From the NCBI RefSeq assembly GCF_015477805.1, contig NZ_JADLQL010000005.1, positions 1-64,000 of the forward strand: a DNA stretch of 64,000 bases, given 5' to 3'. The notes under the pieces were generated by a model. It did not search any database. It saw only the letters and a program-made list of their open reading frames with translations, and was not told where the DNA came from. The stretch's first letter is position 1. Each line of letters opens with the position of its first letter. Shown here one piece after another: positions 25,440 through 32,999 of the stretch. Origin of the DNA: Nocardia flavorosea (GTDB lineage Bacteria > Actinomycetota > Actinomycetes > Mycobacteriales > Mycobacteriaceae). Both the position numbers and the translations under genes were made by a program.

Positions 25440-26240
25440 GTGACCGCACCCCTGCGCGTGGAGCGCACCGGCGATATCGTCGTCTGGACCATCGACAACC
25501 CCGCACAGCGCAACCCGATCTCCGACGAGGCGACCATCGCAGCCCTGGAGAACGCGGTGACCGAGGCCAACCGGGATCATTCCCTGCGCGTCGCGATCCT
25601 CACCGGCGCGGGCACGGCATTCAGCGCCGGCGGCAACGTGAAGCACATGCGCGACAAGTCCGGGATGTTCGGCGGCACCCCCGCCGAACTGCGCCAGGGC
25701 TACCGGCACGGAATCCAGCGCATTCCGAAAGCGCTGTACCACTGTGAAATCCCCACCATCGCCGCGGTGAACGGTCCCGCGATCGGGGCCGGCTGCGATC
25801 TGGCGCTGATGTGCGATATGCGCATCGCCGCCACCACCGCGACCTTCGCCGAAAGCTTCGTCCGCCTCGGCCTCATCCCCGGCGACGGTGGCGCGTGGCT
25901 GCTTCCCCGCGCGGTCGGTATGGCCCGCGCCAGCCAGCTCGCGTTCACCGGCGCGGCCATCGACGCGGCCACCGCCCTCGATTGGGGCATGGTCAACGAG
26001 GTCGTCGAACCCGACCGGCTCCTGGAAGCCGCCCACCGCCTGGCCGCCGATATCGCGGTGAATCCGCCGCACGCTCTCCGGATGACCAAACGCCTGCTCC
26101 GCGAGGGACAGCACCAGAGCCTGGAAACCCTGCTCGAACTCTCCGCCGCCATGCAGGCCATCACCCACCACACCGCCGATCACGGCGAGGCTGTCTCGGC
26201 CATGCTGGAGCGGCGGACGCCCGAATTCACCGGCGACTGA
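25440..26240 (+). CDS. enoyl-CoA hydratase/isomerase (crotonase) family protein
   Basis: A 266-residue crotonase-fold protein. The GTG start at 25440 has GAGGAG five bases upstream. The CoA/oxyanion segments AFSAGGNVKHM and NGPAIGAGCDLALMCD are present. Judged against the classical hydratase motifs, the first catalytic Glu is Asp (GAGCDLA). The second Glu position (FGQPE in rat crotonase) is occupied differently (FAESFVRLG), and the following loop is IPGDGG. It may therefore be an isomerase, hydrolase or other family member rather than a true hydratase. It stands alone and converges with the Asp23 operon. Confidence 0.82.
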   Translation: MTAPLRVERTGDIVVWTIDNPAQRNPISDEATIAALENAVTEANRDHSLRVAILTGAGTAFSAGGNVKHMRDKSGMFGGTPAELRQGYRHGIQRIPKALYHCEIPTIAAVNGPAIGAGCDLALMCDMRIAATTATFAESFVRLGLIPGDGGAWLLPRAVGMARASQLAFTGAAIDAATALDWGMVNEVVEPDRLLEAAHRLAADIAVNPPHALRMTKRLLREGQHQSLETLLELSAAMQAITHHTADHGEAVSAMLERRTPEFTGD

Positions 26241-26257
26241 CGTCCACCCGATCGGCG

Positions 26258-26283
26258 CGGCCCGCGCGGCGGATCCCGGGCCG
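26258..26283. terminator. possible bidirectional terminator hairpin
   Basis: CGGCCCG (26258-26264) pairs with CGGGCCG (26277-26283) between the convergent crotonase and AmaP-like genes. There is no U-tract, so the call is weak. Confidence 0.3.
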
Positions 26284-26323
26284 CCGCCGAGTACACCGGC
26301 GGAAAGGCCGAGCTGCCGCCCGC

Positions 26324-26899
26324 TCACTGCAACCGGGCGGGCCGGCCCGCGTCGGCGAAACGCAGTTCGAGTTCGACAGCGATCTCGTCGACTTCCAGCG
26401 CCCGGCTCAGGGCGAGCACCGCATCGTCGGCGATACGCTGCCGCAGCGCACCGATATCGGCATCGGGTTCGGCCTGCACGATGAGGTACAACTCGGGGGC
26501 ATCCCGGGGGCCGGCCAGCCAGGCGGCGGCCGACCGCACTCCCGGGAACTCCTCGATATCCGCGGCGACCGGGGCCGCGGCCGTCCGGGACGACAGTGTG
26601 GTCTGCCCGGCCGTATCGTCGGTGTCGATCCGCCACGGCCGGGACGCGGGCATCCGGAAGAACTGGGCGAACAGCCAGCGCAGGCACAGCACCGCGATCA
26701 GCGCGGCGGCGGCGATCACCGCGACGAAAACCCACGTGGGCGGTGCGGCGGTGCCGGGAACCAGCCGGGCGTCGGGATCCACCCAGTTCAACAGGTCGAA
26801 ATGGGCGGCCAGCGCCAGCCCGCCACCGGCGGCGAGCGCGGCGCCGAGCAGGGCCGCCACGATCCGGTTGGCGACCGCGGGATGATCGGATCGCGCCAT
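26324..26899 (-). CDS. AmaP-like alkaline shock membrane anchor
   Basis: A 191-residue protein with two transmembrane helices in the first ~90 residues (IVAALLGAALAAGGGLALAA and WVFVAVIAAAALIAVLCLRWL). A cytoplasmic part follows, carrying an Asp23-like alpha/beta stretch (EEFPGVRSAAAWLAG ... LYLIVQAEPDADIGALRQRI). AmaP proteins tether Asp23 to the membrane in Staphylococcus; this is the likely counterpart. ATG 26899 has GGAGG six bases upstream and shares one base with the stop of the preceding gene (TGATG). It is the last gene of the nine-gene operon. Confidence 0.7.
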   Translation of the reverse strand: MARSDHPAVANRIVAALLGAALAAGGGLALAAHFDLLNWVDPDARLVPGTAAPPTWVFVAVIAAAALIAVLCLRWLFAQFFRMPASRPWRIDTDDTAGQTTLSSRTAAAPVAADIEEFPGVRSAAAWLAGPRDAPELYLIVQAEPDADIGALRQRIADDAVLALSRALEVDEIAVELELRFADAGRPARLQ

Positions 26900-27534
26900 C
26901 ACGTTCCTCCTGTTCCCGGCGATACCGCGGCCGCCGGTTTCGTCCCGGTTGCCCCGGTGCGCCGCGAGACCTCCGGGCGGGACCTGCGACGGTCGCGCGC
27001 CGTGGGAGTGGGAGCGTGCAACCCGGCGCGCACCTTCCGCACCGGATAACCGATTTCCTGGACCCGGTCCCGGACGGCGTCACAGACTCGGTCGGCCAGG
27101 CCCTGATTACCGTGCAGATCGGTGCGCGCCGTCACCGTCACCGTGTGGCGGCGGATCCTGACTCGGGCCGAATGCACGCCGGCCACCGAGTTCGCGGCGG
27201 CACCCAGCACGGCGCACAGATCCTTGCGGCGCACCCCCGCCGCGACCCCGTCGGCCGGGCCGGTGGAACGCAACGGCAGAACTGTCGCCCGGCCCGGCAG
27301 CACAGCGGCCAGCAGCAGGAGAACACCGATCGCGGCGGCGATCAGTGCTACGGCGGCCACCAGCGGGTTGTCCCAGGACAGGGCGTGCAGCTCGCGAGCG
27401 GCGCTGTCGTAGGAGAAGAATTCGCGGGTGCCGGTGAGCCGCTGGATCAGCGAGACGATCACAGCGAGGCACGCCGTACACAGCAGCAGCGCGACCAGCA
27501 CCGCGAGTACGGTGCGCCGCGGCCGCCGGATCAT
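26899..27534 (-). CDS. DUF6286-type membrane protein of the Asp23 operon
   Basis: A 211-residue protein with two hydrophobic helices (VLAVLVALLLCTACLAVIVSL and VAAVALIAAAIGVLLLLAAV) flanking an ~35-residue loop. A soluble domain with an Asp23-like rhythm follows (VHSARVRIRRHTVTVTART ... GLADRVCDAVRDRV) and then a basic, proline-rich tail. Proteins of this layout accompany Asp23 genes in actinobacteria; the function is unknown. The start overlaps the upstream Asp23 stop by ATGA. Confidence 0.7.
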   Translation of the reverse strand: MIRRPRRTVLAVLVALLLCTACLAVIVSLIQRLTGTREFFSYDSAARELHALSWDNPLVAAVALIAAAIGVLLLLAAVLPGRATVLPLRSTGPADGVAAGVRRKDLCAVLGAAANSVAGVHSARVRIRRHTVTVTARTDLHGNQGLADRVCDAVRDRVQEIGYPVRKVRAGLHAPTPTARDRRRSRPEVSRRTGATGTKPAAAVSPGTGGT

Positions 27535-27851
27535 CGCACCCGCCCGGTCGTGGCGGCCGGCCGGACCATCGCGCTGACCACGATATCGACGCGGGAGACG
27601 CCGAGACCGGTCAGTTCTTCGGTCCGCCGGATCAGATGGTCGCGGCAGTCCTCGGTGACCCGCCCGACCGGTTCGGGATAGCGCACCGGGAGCCGGACCT
27701 CGAGCGTGGTGCGATCACCGGATACCGTTGCCTCCACCTCGGCGCGGCCGCCGACGCCGGTGACCTCACGGGCGGCTTCGGCGGCGATCCGCCGGACCGC
27801 CCGTTCGCTGACGGTGGTTTCGCCGGGCAATTCGGCGGTCGCGGTGGTCAC
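27531..27851 (-). CDS. Asp23/Gls24 family envelope stress protein (106 aa)
   Basis: Short Asp23/Gls24 domain protein. It opens with ETTVSERAVRRIAAEAAREVTGV, the characteristic first helix, and continues with a basic-acidic alternation ending RVDIVVSAMV. It is expected to be cytoplasmic and to oligomerise with related proteins under the membrane. GTG 27851 overlaps the stop of the DUF2273-like gene (GTGA), and its stop overlaps the DUF6286 start. Confidence 0.75.
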   Translation of the reverse strand: MTTATAELPGETTVSERAVRRIAAEAAREVTGVGGRAEVEATVSGDRTTLEVRLPVRYPEPVGRVTEDCRDHLIRRTEELTGLGVSRVDIVVSAMVRPAATTGRVR

Positions 27852-28039
27852 CGCCGCTCCCGGGCCCGGCCGACGGTGCGCAGCACACCGTCGAGGTCGA
27901 GCCGGCCGTCGAGCCACCGGCCCACCAGCAGGCCGGCCGCAGCGAAGACCAGGACGATGGCGAAGGCGCCGAATCCGCCGAACGCGGCGGCGAATCCGAG
28001 CGCGAGACCGATCGCCAGGCAAATCGAAGTGGCGTTCAC
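27848..28039 (-). CDS. DUF2273-like small membrane protein (63 aa)
   Basis: Two hydrophobic helices (ICLAIGLALGFAAAFGGFGA and IVLVFAAAGLLVGRWLDG) and a short basic tail. It resembles the DUF2273 small membrane proteins that pair with Asp23 genes in Firmicutes and actinobacteria. It probably provides another membrane anchor. It starts 33 bp after the upstream Asp23 gene and is coupled downstream by GTGA. Confidence 0.7.
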   Translation of the reverse strand: MNATSICLAIGLALGFAAAFGGFGAFAIVLVFAAAGLLVGRWLDGRLDLDGVLRTVGRARERR

Positions 28040-28072
28040 AGTCGACTCCTCTCCACGACAGCCGGGACCCGG

Positions 28073-28573
28073 CTACTGGACCCGGCCGGTGGGCACGTCG
28101 GCCTCGTCGTCTTCACCGGGGAGGTGGACATCGTTGACGTTGATATTGACCTCGACGACTTCCAGTCCGGTCATCTGCTCGATCGCCGAGATCACATTGC
28201 GGCGTACGACCCGCGCCACTTCCGCGATGGCGACGCCGTATTCGACGACGATCTGCAGATCCACCGCGGCCTGGGTTTCGCCGACCTCGACCGAAACTCC
28301 CTGCCCGGCACTCGACGACGCGCCCGGAATGCGGTCGCGCAGCGCCCCGAACGCGCGGGCGGCATTACCGCCGAGTTCGTGCACGCCGTTGACTTCGCGG
28401 GCGGCGAGGCCGGCGACCTTCTGCACCACGATATCGGCGATCGTCGTCGTGCCCTGCTCGGTGACCAGGTCGGTCTTGCGCGCCGATCCCCGGTTCTCCG
28501 CTGCGCCGCGCGTGGGCGCCGCCCCGGATGCGGTATCGGTAACGGACTTCTTCTCAGTGGCCGGAGTGGTCAT
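28073..28573 (-). CDS. Asp23/Gls24 family envelope stress protein (166 aa)
   Basis: The clearest Asp23 member of the cluster. After a ~35-residue charged N-terminus it has TTTIADIVVQKVAGLAAREV, GVHELGGNAARAFGALRDRI, VSVEVGETQAAVDLQIVVEYG and TGLEVVEVNINVNDVHLP, the full family pattern. ATG 28573 has GAGGAG just upstream. It is separated from the preceding gene by 86 bp, enough for an internal promoter. In staphylococci Asp23 is among the most abundant cytosolic proteins and lines the membrane. Confidence 0.88.
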   Translation of the reverse strand: MTTPATEKKSVTDTASGAAPTRGAAENRGSARKTDLVTEQGTTTIADIVVQKVAGLAAREVNGVHELGGNAARAFGALRDRIPGASSSAGQGVSVEVGETQAAVDLQIVVEYGVAIAEVARVVRRNVISAIEQMTGLEVVEVNINVNDVHLPGEDDEADVPTGRVQ

Positions 28574-28659
28574 GGTTGCTCCTCGTTGGGTTGTCGGCCC
28601 GCTGCCGCGCAGCGGTATTCGTGTGCCGCTGTCTGTGGGACACCGGCCGAACGGGAACC

Positions 28660-28998
28660 TCACGCCTCACTGGGGTGACCTGCATCACCTCCTGTGCCCG
28701 ACAGGGCGGCAGCATCGAGCTCGGTGACCATCAGCCGCAATTCGGCCGTCTCCCAGCGTGTTCCCGACAGCAGCCGCCTGATCGCGGCAGCGAGATCGTC
28801 CAGTAGCGGCGTCAAGGGCAGCGCGGTGGCAACGACCCGGACCTCCACCATGGTGGAGGTCAGTCCCACTGCGTACTTGCGCGCGTCGAAGGACCACCAG
28901 CCCGTACGATCCCCGGTGATCGGCGCCGCGGGGCGCAATCCGGCGTGTGCCGTCACGGCGGCGATGATCTTCTCGGCGAGCTCGGCGTCGGCGGTCAC
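28660..28998 (-). CDS. unrecognised protein in the Asp23 operon (112 aa)
   Basis: A small soluble protein, VTADAELAEKIIAAVTAH then a DARKYAVGLTSTMVEVRVV strand pair, and a helix PLLDDLAAAIRRLL. The fold pattern (helix, paired strands, helix, strand) is reminiscent of a divergent Asp23 domain, but the key helix is not convincing, so I leave the family open. GTG 28998 overlaps the previous stop (GTGA); a GTG six bases upstream is an alternative start. Confidence 0.65.
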   Translation of the reverse strand: MTADAELAEKIIAAVTAHAGLRPAAPITGDRTGWWSFDARKYAVGLTSTMVEVRVVATALPLTPLLDDLAAAIRRLLSGTRWETAELRLMVTELDAAALSGTGGDAGHPSEA

Positions 28999-29375
28999 AG
29001 CCACGCTCCGGCGGGTCCGGCGATATCGATGATGCATACGCATACGCGGTCCACCTGCTGCCCGGTGTGCTCGCGAACCGCCTCGGTGATCCGCCGCTGA
29101 ACCGCGCAGCCGATCTCGGCGGCCGGCCGGCCGGCGGCGATCGTGATATCGGCGGATACCACGAGCCCGGCCCCGGTCTGCCGGATCCGGATACCGCCGG
29201 CCGGGGCCGGTTCGGTACCGGTCCATCGTTGCCGGCCCGTGCGCACGACCGTGTCCAGCAATCCGCGGACACCGGGTTCCAGCCGGACCACTCCAGGTGT
29301 GTTCGCCGCGGCATGGGCGGCCACCGCGGCGATCACCGGTGCCGCCACGATCACCGTGGCGCGGGCGGCCGTCAT
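28995..29375 (-). CDS. Asp23/Gls24 family protein (126 aa)
   Basis: Begins MTAARATVIVAAPVIAAVAA and continues through TPGVVRLEPGVRGLLDTVV, IRIRQTGAGLVVSADITIAA, ITEAVREHTGQQVDRVCVC and IIDIAGP. The strands and helices follow the Asp23 order. It is coupled by ATGA to the anti-sigma/Asp23 fusion upstream and by GTGA to the 112-residue gene downstream. Confidence 0.75.
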   Translation of the reverse strand: MTAARATVIVAAPVIAAVAAHAAANTPGVVRLEPGVRGLLDTVVRTGRQRWTGTEPAPAGGIRIRQTGAGLVVSADITIAAGRPAAEIGCAVQRRITEAVREHTGQQVDRVCVCIIDIAGPAGAWL

Positions 29376-29986
29376 CGGTCGCCTCCCGGGCCGGGGCCGT
29401 CCGCGTGGTACAGGTCGGCGATGTGCACATCGAGCCGGCGCAGTTCCACGCCGATGTGGTCGGGGAGGGCGGCGGCGATGCGGGCACGCACCGCCGGCAG
29501 CACATCGCCGACCGGAGGGCCGCCCGCCGGGAGAGCGATGCTCATCTCCACATCGACCGTCCGCGGTGCGCCGTCGTCCGCCCCGGCCTGCCGGATCCGG
29601 CATCGCCGGGCCCGTACCCCGGGCACCGAATCGGCCGCGTACCGCAGGACCGCCGCCACCGCTTGTGCACTGATCTCCACCGAGCCGGGGCCGGTATCGG
29701 GAAGGTCCACGGTGCGGCCGCGCCGCATCTCGGACCGGACTGCGGACATGATGCGCCCGGTGAGCCCGGGCGGCGGCGGTTCGGGTTCGGCCACCAGCTC
29801 CCGGGTCGCGGCCCGCAACGCGAGCAGGCTTTCCCGCGCCGCCCGGCAGTGCGGGCACACCGCCTCGTGGGCGTCGGGGCGCCCGGACTCGACCGCGTCG
29901 AGCCGTTCCCATACCTGTTCCAGTTCCCGGCCGCACGGCAGCCGGTAGCCCTGTTCTGTGGTGTTGTTCGTCTCGTTCACCGCCAT
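29372..29986 (-). CDS. zinc-binding anti-sigma factor fused to an Asp23-like domain
   Basis: A 204-residue protein. Residues ~20-70 form a ZAS-type anti-sigma module with H40-x3-C44-x2-C47 (HEAVCPHC), the zinc-binding triad of RsrA/RseA-like anti-sigma factors. The following ~130 residues look like an Asp23/Gls24 domain (SVEISAQAVAAVLRYAADSV, RTVDVEMSIALPAG, HIGVELRRLDVHIADL). No transmembrane helix is seen, so it should be cytoplasmic. It overlaps the sigma gene by 10 bp. The inferred role is to hold the ECF sigma factor inactive and to link its release to the state of the Asp23 layer. Confidence 0.75.
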   Translation of the reverse strand: MAVNETNNTTEQGYRLPCGRELEQVWERLDAVESGRPDAHEAVCPHCRAARESLLALRAATRELVAEPEPPPPGLTGRIMSAVRSEMRRGRTVDLPDTGPGSVEISAQAVAAVLRYAADSVPGVRARRCRIRQAGADDGAPRTVDVEMSIALPAGGPPVGDVLPAVRARIAAALPDHIGVELRRLDVHIADLYHADGPGPGGDR

Positions 29987-30543
29987 GGCTTCATCACCTC
30001 GGACAACTGTGCTCGCGCCCGCGCGATCCGACCGCGGACCGCGGTGGTGTTCGCGCCGACGATGTCACCGATCTGCTCGTAGGACAGGCCGTGCACCTCG
30101 CGCAGCAGCCAGCAGGCGCGTTGTTCGGCGGTCAGCACCCGTAACGCGTCGTTGAGCGCTTCGAGCTGACTGCTGACCTGCACCGCGTGCTCGGGCCGGA
30201 TATCGGCGCGCGGCGATTCGGTGGTGTCCGGATCGACGTCGGCCTGCGGGCGCCGGGCGCGCAGCACGTTGAGGCAGCGGTTGGTGGTCATCCGGTACAG
30301 CCAGCCGACGAATGCGGCATCGTCGTTGAGCTGGGTCAGCCGCCGCCACGCACCGAGGAAGACCTCCTGGACGATATCCTCGGCCTCGCCGCGATCGGCG
30401 AGCATCTTCACCGCCAAGCGAAACATCTGGCCCTGGTGCCGGACCACCAGTTGCTCATAGGCGGACATATCACCGTCACGGGCGCGGTCGACCAGTGTCG
30501 CGTCGTCCCATCCCGTCATCGGCGCGGATTCCAGCGCGGTCAC
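29977..30543 (-). CDS. ECF-type sigma factor (sigma-70 family)
   Basis: A 188-residue alternative sigma factor. Region 2 is visible as EQLVVRHQGQMFRLAVKML then DIVQEVFLGAWRRL and FVGWLYRMTTNRCLN; region 4 as LTAEQRACWLLREVHGLSYEQIGDIVG. GTG 30543 has GGAGG seven bases upstream; an ATG 24 bp downstream would give 180 residues. It is the first gene of the Asp23 operon and overlaps its anti-sigma partner by 10 bp. It probably controls its own operon, but no clean ECF-type promoter could be picked out upstream. Confidence 0.9.
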   Translation of the reverse strand: MTALESAPMTGWDDATLVDRARDGDMSAYEQLVVRHQGQMFRLAVKMLADRGEAEDIVQEVFLGAWRRLTQLNDDAAFVGWLYRMTTNRCLNVLRARRPQADVDPDTTESPRADIRPEHAVQVSSQLEALNDALRVLTAEQRACWLLREVHGLSYEQIGDIVGANTTAVRGRIARARAQLSEVMKPWR

Positions 30544-30894
30544 ACCACCACCTCCTGCACCCACAACACCCGCATGTTCGATGGACACCGCAGCCCCGGG
30601 GGGCATCACGCCGATCACCGCGTGATCGTCGCCACAATCCGGGCCTCTCCCGGCGCGGCAGCGCGCCGCTACCTTGTCTGGCCACCTGATCGCGCTACCC
30701 GTTCGGCCCACTGCGTAACAGGCCGTTACCGATCTGCCGACAACCCGTTCTCCGGTCCAGCGTCGGCCGGCCACCGCACCGGCGCTCACGGCGTGACCAC
30801 GCTCACCCGCAATGGTCCGTGCCGTTTCCTTCGCAACCGGGTCGTTACCAGCGAACACCGGAAAAGGTGCGGAACGAAAACGGAAGGTTCGGAT
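30544..30894. other. divergent regulatory gap upstream of the sigma gene
   Basis: 351 bp between divergent genes, with no supported ORF. It must hold the operon promoter, and GAAC/GTAAC elements occur on the minus strand, but no pair has convincing ECF spacing. No operator palindrome recognised. Confidence 0.4.
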
Positions 30895-31119
30895 ATGGCC
30901 GTCACCCGGAGCACCGCTCGTCATCGGAGCACGCGCCGGCGACCTGTTCGCGTCGCGGGAATGGAACGGGGCACCGCCCTGCTCGCGGCAGTGTCCTGCC
31001 TGGTTTTCGCCACGGGCACCGCGCTGCTCACCCGGTCACCGGGTACGACCGCATTCGCGACGATCGCCATCGCGCTCGGACTGACCCTCACCCTCCGCAT
31101 CCTGCGGACAACCGCCTGA
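30895..31119 (+). CDS. small two-helix membrane protein, unknown
   Basis: 74 residues: a basic N-terminus (RSTARHRSTRRRPVR), then hydrophobic helices TALLAAVSCLVFATGTALL and AFATIAIALGLTLTLRIL. A GGAAGG element precedes the ATG. It is divergent from the sigma/Asp23 operon. No family recognised. The hydrophobic profile supports it as a real gene, but composition-driven artefact remains possible. Confidence 0.45.
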   Translation: MAVTRSTARHRSTRRRPVRVAGMERGTALLAAVSCLVFATGTALLTRSPGTTAFATIAIALGLTLTLRILRTTA

Positions 31120-31171
31120 AAGCCCGGCGCATCGAGCACCACCCGTCGCCGAGCGATACAGCCGGGATACC

Positions 31172-31462
31172 GTGACACCGACGCAACTTGCGCGTGTCGA
31201 TGAAGTAGTCGGTTTGCCGGAAGAAGGAATTGCCCTCGGGATGCCCTTGTCCCGATCACTCGGGGACGAGGCTCGGGAACTACGCATCCACCTGCATCCG
31301 ATAGACGTGCGGGTGACCTACTGGTTCGCACCCGGAGATCACATCGTCATGCTGACCGCATTCCGCAAGACTCGGGACAACGAACGGTTCGAAGTGCTGC
31401 CGGCCGAGGAGGCGCGACGGCTCTGCTCCGAGAGCCAGATATCGATGAGGTTATCGGGATGA
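31172..31462 (+). CDS. HigB/RelE-like (Gp49) toxin, probably short at the N-terminus
   Basis: 96 residues from GTG 31172. LGMPLSRSLGDEARELRIHL and RVTYWFAPGDHIVMLTAFRKT are characteristic of phage-derived Gp49/HigB-type RelE-superfamily toxins, which act as ribosome-dependent or free mRNA nucleases. Homologues usually have ~20 more residues in front, beginning with a strand and helix. Upstream in the same frame the sequence does not supply them. The toxin may therefore be damaged or have a divergent start. It is followed after 25 bp by the XRE antitoxin gene. Confidence 0.65.
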   Translation: MTPTQLARVDEVVGLPEEGIALGMPLSRSLGDEARELRIHLHPIDVRVTYWFAPGDHIVMLTAFRKTRDNERFEVLPAEEARRLCSESQISMRLSG

Positions 31463-31487
31463 TCGACACCTCGAAGGAGGACCGGCG

Positions 31488-31814
31488 ATGAGCACACACG
31501 ACCGGATCGCCGACGACCCGGTGCCGGCCGCAAAAAGAGACACCGACGAGTACCGGAGTGCGCGCGAAATCGCACGGGTCGAGATCGCGTTGGTGCGGGC
31601 AGTATTCAAGCGCAGGACCGCATTGGGCATATCGCAGACGGAACTGGCCAGACGAGCACAGATGACACAGCCGGCTGTGTCCCGGCTCGAGGCCGGCGGT
31701 GGCGGTGTACCGAGGCCGGCAGTGCTGGACCGTCTAGCACGCGCTCTCGGGGTGCGGTTCTCGGTGACAGTCGGTGCTGACAACGCCGACGAAACACTCG
31801 GACTGATTGCCTGA
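31488..31814 (+). CDS. XRE-family antitoxin
   Basis: 108 residues with a helix-turn-helix (LGISQTELARRAQMTQPAVSRLEAG) in the middle and a short C-terminal segment (LARALGVRFSVTVG) typical of HigA-type antitoxins. The ATG has AAGGAGG eight bases upstream. The toxin-first order is the HigBA arrangement. It should neutralise the preceding toxin and repress the pair. Confidence 0.75.
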   Translation: MSTHDRIADDPVPAAKRDTDEYRSAREIARVEIALVRAVFKRRTALGISQTELARRAQMTQPAVSRLEAGGGGVPRPAVLDRLARALGVRFSVTVGADNADETLGLIA

Positions 31815-31896
31815 CCCAGTACAACGCTGACACAACTACGAACAGACCCCCCGAGTCCGGTACTGCTACCGGGTCCGGGGGTCGTGATTCGCCAGG

Positions 31897-32100
31897 TCAG
31901 AAGCGGTCGAACTCGCCATCCTTGACACCGGCGAGGAAGGTGTCCCATTCACCGGGGGTGAATATCAGGGCGGGGCCGGAGGGGTTCTTGGAGTCGCGGA
32001 CGCCGACATGCCCGTCGTCCAGGTGGGCAGCCTCGACGCAATCGCTTCCCCCTTGGCTACGGCTGCTCTTGAACCAGGAGGCCCGAGACAAGTCGATCAT
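31897..32100 (-). CDS. DUF397 protein
   Basis: 67 residues with the DUF397 hallmarks: WFKSSRSQGGSDCVEAA, VGVRDSKNP, then LIFTPGEWDTFLAGVKDGEFD. These small proteins are partners of XRE/DUF5753 regulators in actinobacteria, as in the WhiJ-type systems of Streptomyces, where the pair affects development. ATG 32100 has AAGGAG five bases upstream; the in-frame GTG six bases earlier has none. The XRE stop lies just 2 bp before it. Confidence 0.85.
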   Translation of the reverse strand: MIDLSRASWFKSSRSQGGSDCVEAAHLDDGHVGVRDSKNPSGPALIFTPGEWDTFLAGVKDGEFDRF

Positions 32101-32102
32101 TC

Positions 32103-32999
32103 TCACTCCTTCGAAATCCGCAGCATCAAGTCCCTGGATGCCGACGGGGACAACGCTACATGCCGGATACGTTCGGCTTCGCGAGAGTACTTCGCCACCT
32201 CCGCCGTGCGCTCGATATACAGATCACCGGTGAAGCCCTCCATGAAGGCCACAGGCGGTTCCTGGAGTTTGGAGGCACGCAGCGGCGGGAAGCTGAACAG
32301 AACGAATGAGCGCGACATCAGTCCGACCGGGTTGGTCTCGGTGTTGGGCACTATCCGTACCTCGACACCGGGAGATTCAGACCTCTCGATCAGGTGTTTC
32401 ACCTGGTCTGCAATGACAGATGAGCTGCCGACCCTATACCGGAGGACCGCTTCGGTAAGAATGGCCTCGAACTTGAAGTTCGGTCGGTCCAAGAGGTTCT
32501 GGCGTCGCTGCGCAAGGTCCAAGGTTCGGTTGACTTCCTCTGTGGAGCGATCCGGGTTCGTGGCCCAGGTGAGCGCCTGCCGGTAGTCGCGAGTTTGCAA
32601 GAGGCCGGGAACCACGGTCGTCTGCCAGGAAGTCACCCAATTCGCCGCCTCCTCCAGGGCGAGATAATGATCGAATCCCGACACCATCGCGTCGGCGTAG
32701 GCGCGCCACCATCCGCCACCGGACGCAGTGGCCTCGCGGATCTCGCGGGCGAGGTCGAGTAGCAGCCTGCGCTCCGCGTCGGTTGCCTCGTACGCATTCG
32801 CCAGCGCATTCAGACCCAAGTCGGTGACCTTCGTCTGCCAGCCGTCTTCGATGCGCCCGTACGACTGGGGAGAGATCTCGGCTACTCGCGACGCCGCCGA
32901 CTGCGTGAATCCGGCCCGTTCGCGGAGTTTGCGTAGTTGTCGGCCCAGGGCCCGTCTGGGCAGCGTGGACGCGTTCGTACGTGTCGATCCTTTTGCCAT
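32103..32999 (-). CDS. XRE/DUF5753 transcriptional regulator (WhiJ-like)
   Basis: 298 residues. The N-terminal XRE helix-turn-helix runs over GRQLRKLRERAGFTQSAASRVAEISPQSYGRIE (shown here only as landmarks RERAGFTQ and SPQSYGRIE, about residues 25-55). The DUF5753 part follows, with WQTTVVPGLLQTRDYRQAL, LDLAQRRQNLL and VRIVPNTE. It is adjacent to a DUF397 gene on the same strand. Function by analogy is control of development or secondary metabolism; the ligand is unknown. Confidence 0.88.
   Translation of the reverse strand: MAKGSTRTNASTLPRRALGRQLRKLRERAGFTQSAASRVAEISPQSYGRIEDGWQTKVTDLGLNALANAYEATDAERRLLLDLAREIREATASGGGWWRAYADAMVSGFDHYLALEEAANWVTSWQTTVVPGLLQTRDYRQALTWATNPDRSTEEVNRTLDLAQRRQNLLDRPNFKFEAILTEAVLRYRVGSSSVIADQVKHLIERSESPGVEVRIVPNTETNPVGLMSRSFVLFSFPPLRASKLQEPPVAFMEGFTGDLYIERTAEVAKYSREAERIRHVALSPSASRDLMLRISKE

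Noticed and set aside
24939..26240. Single 433-residue fusion protein of a 13E12-like start and crotonase
   Set aside because: Open in one frame, but the crotonase has its own strong ribosome-binding site and start, and the intervening part is low-complexity and repetitive. Kept only as an alternative.
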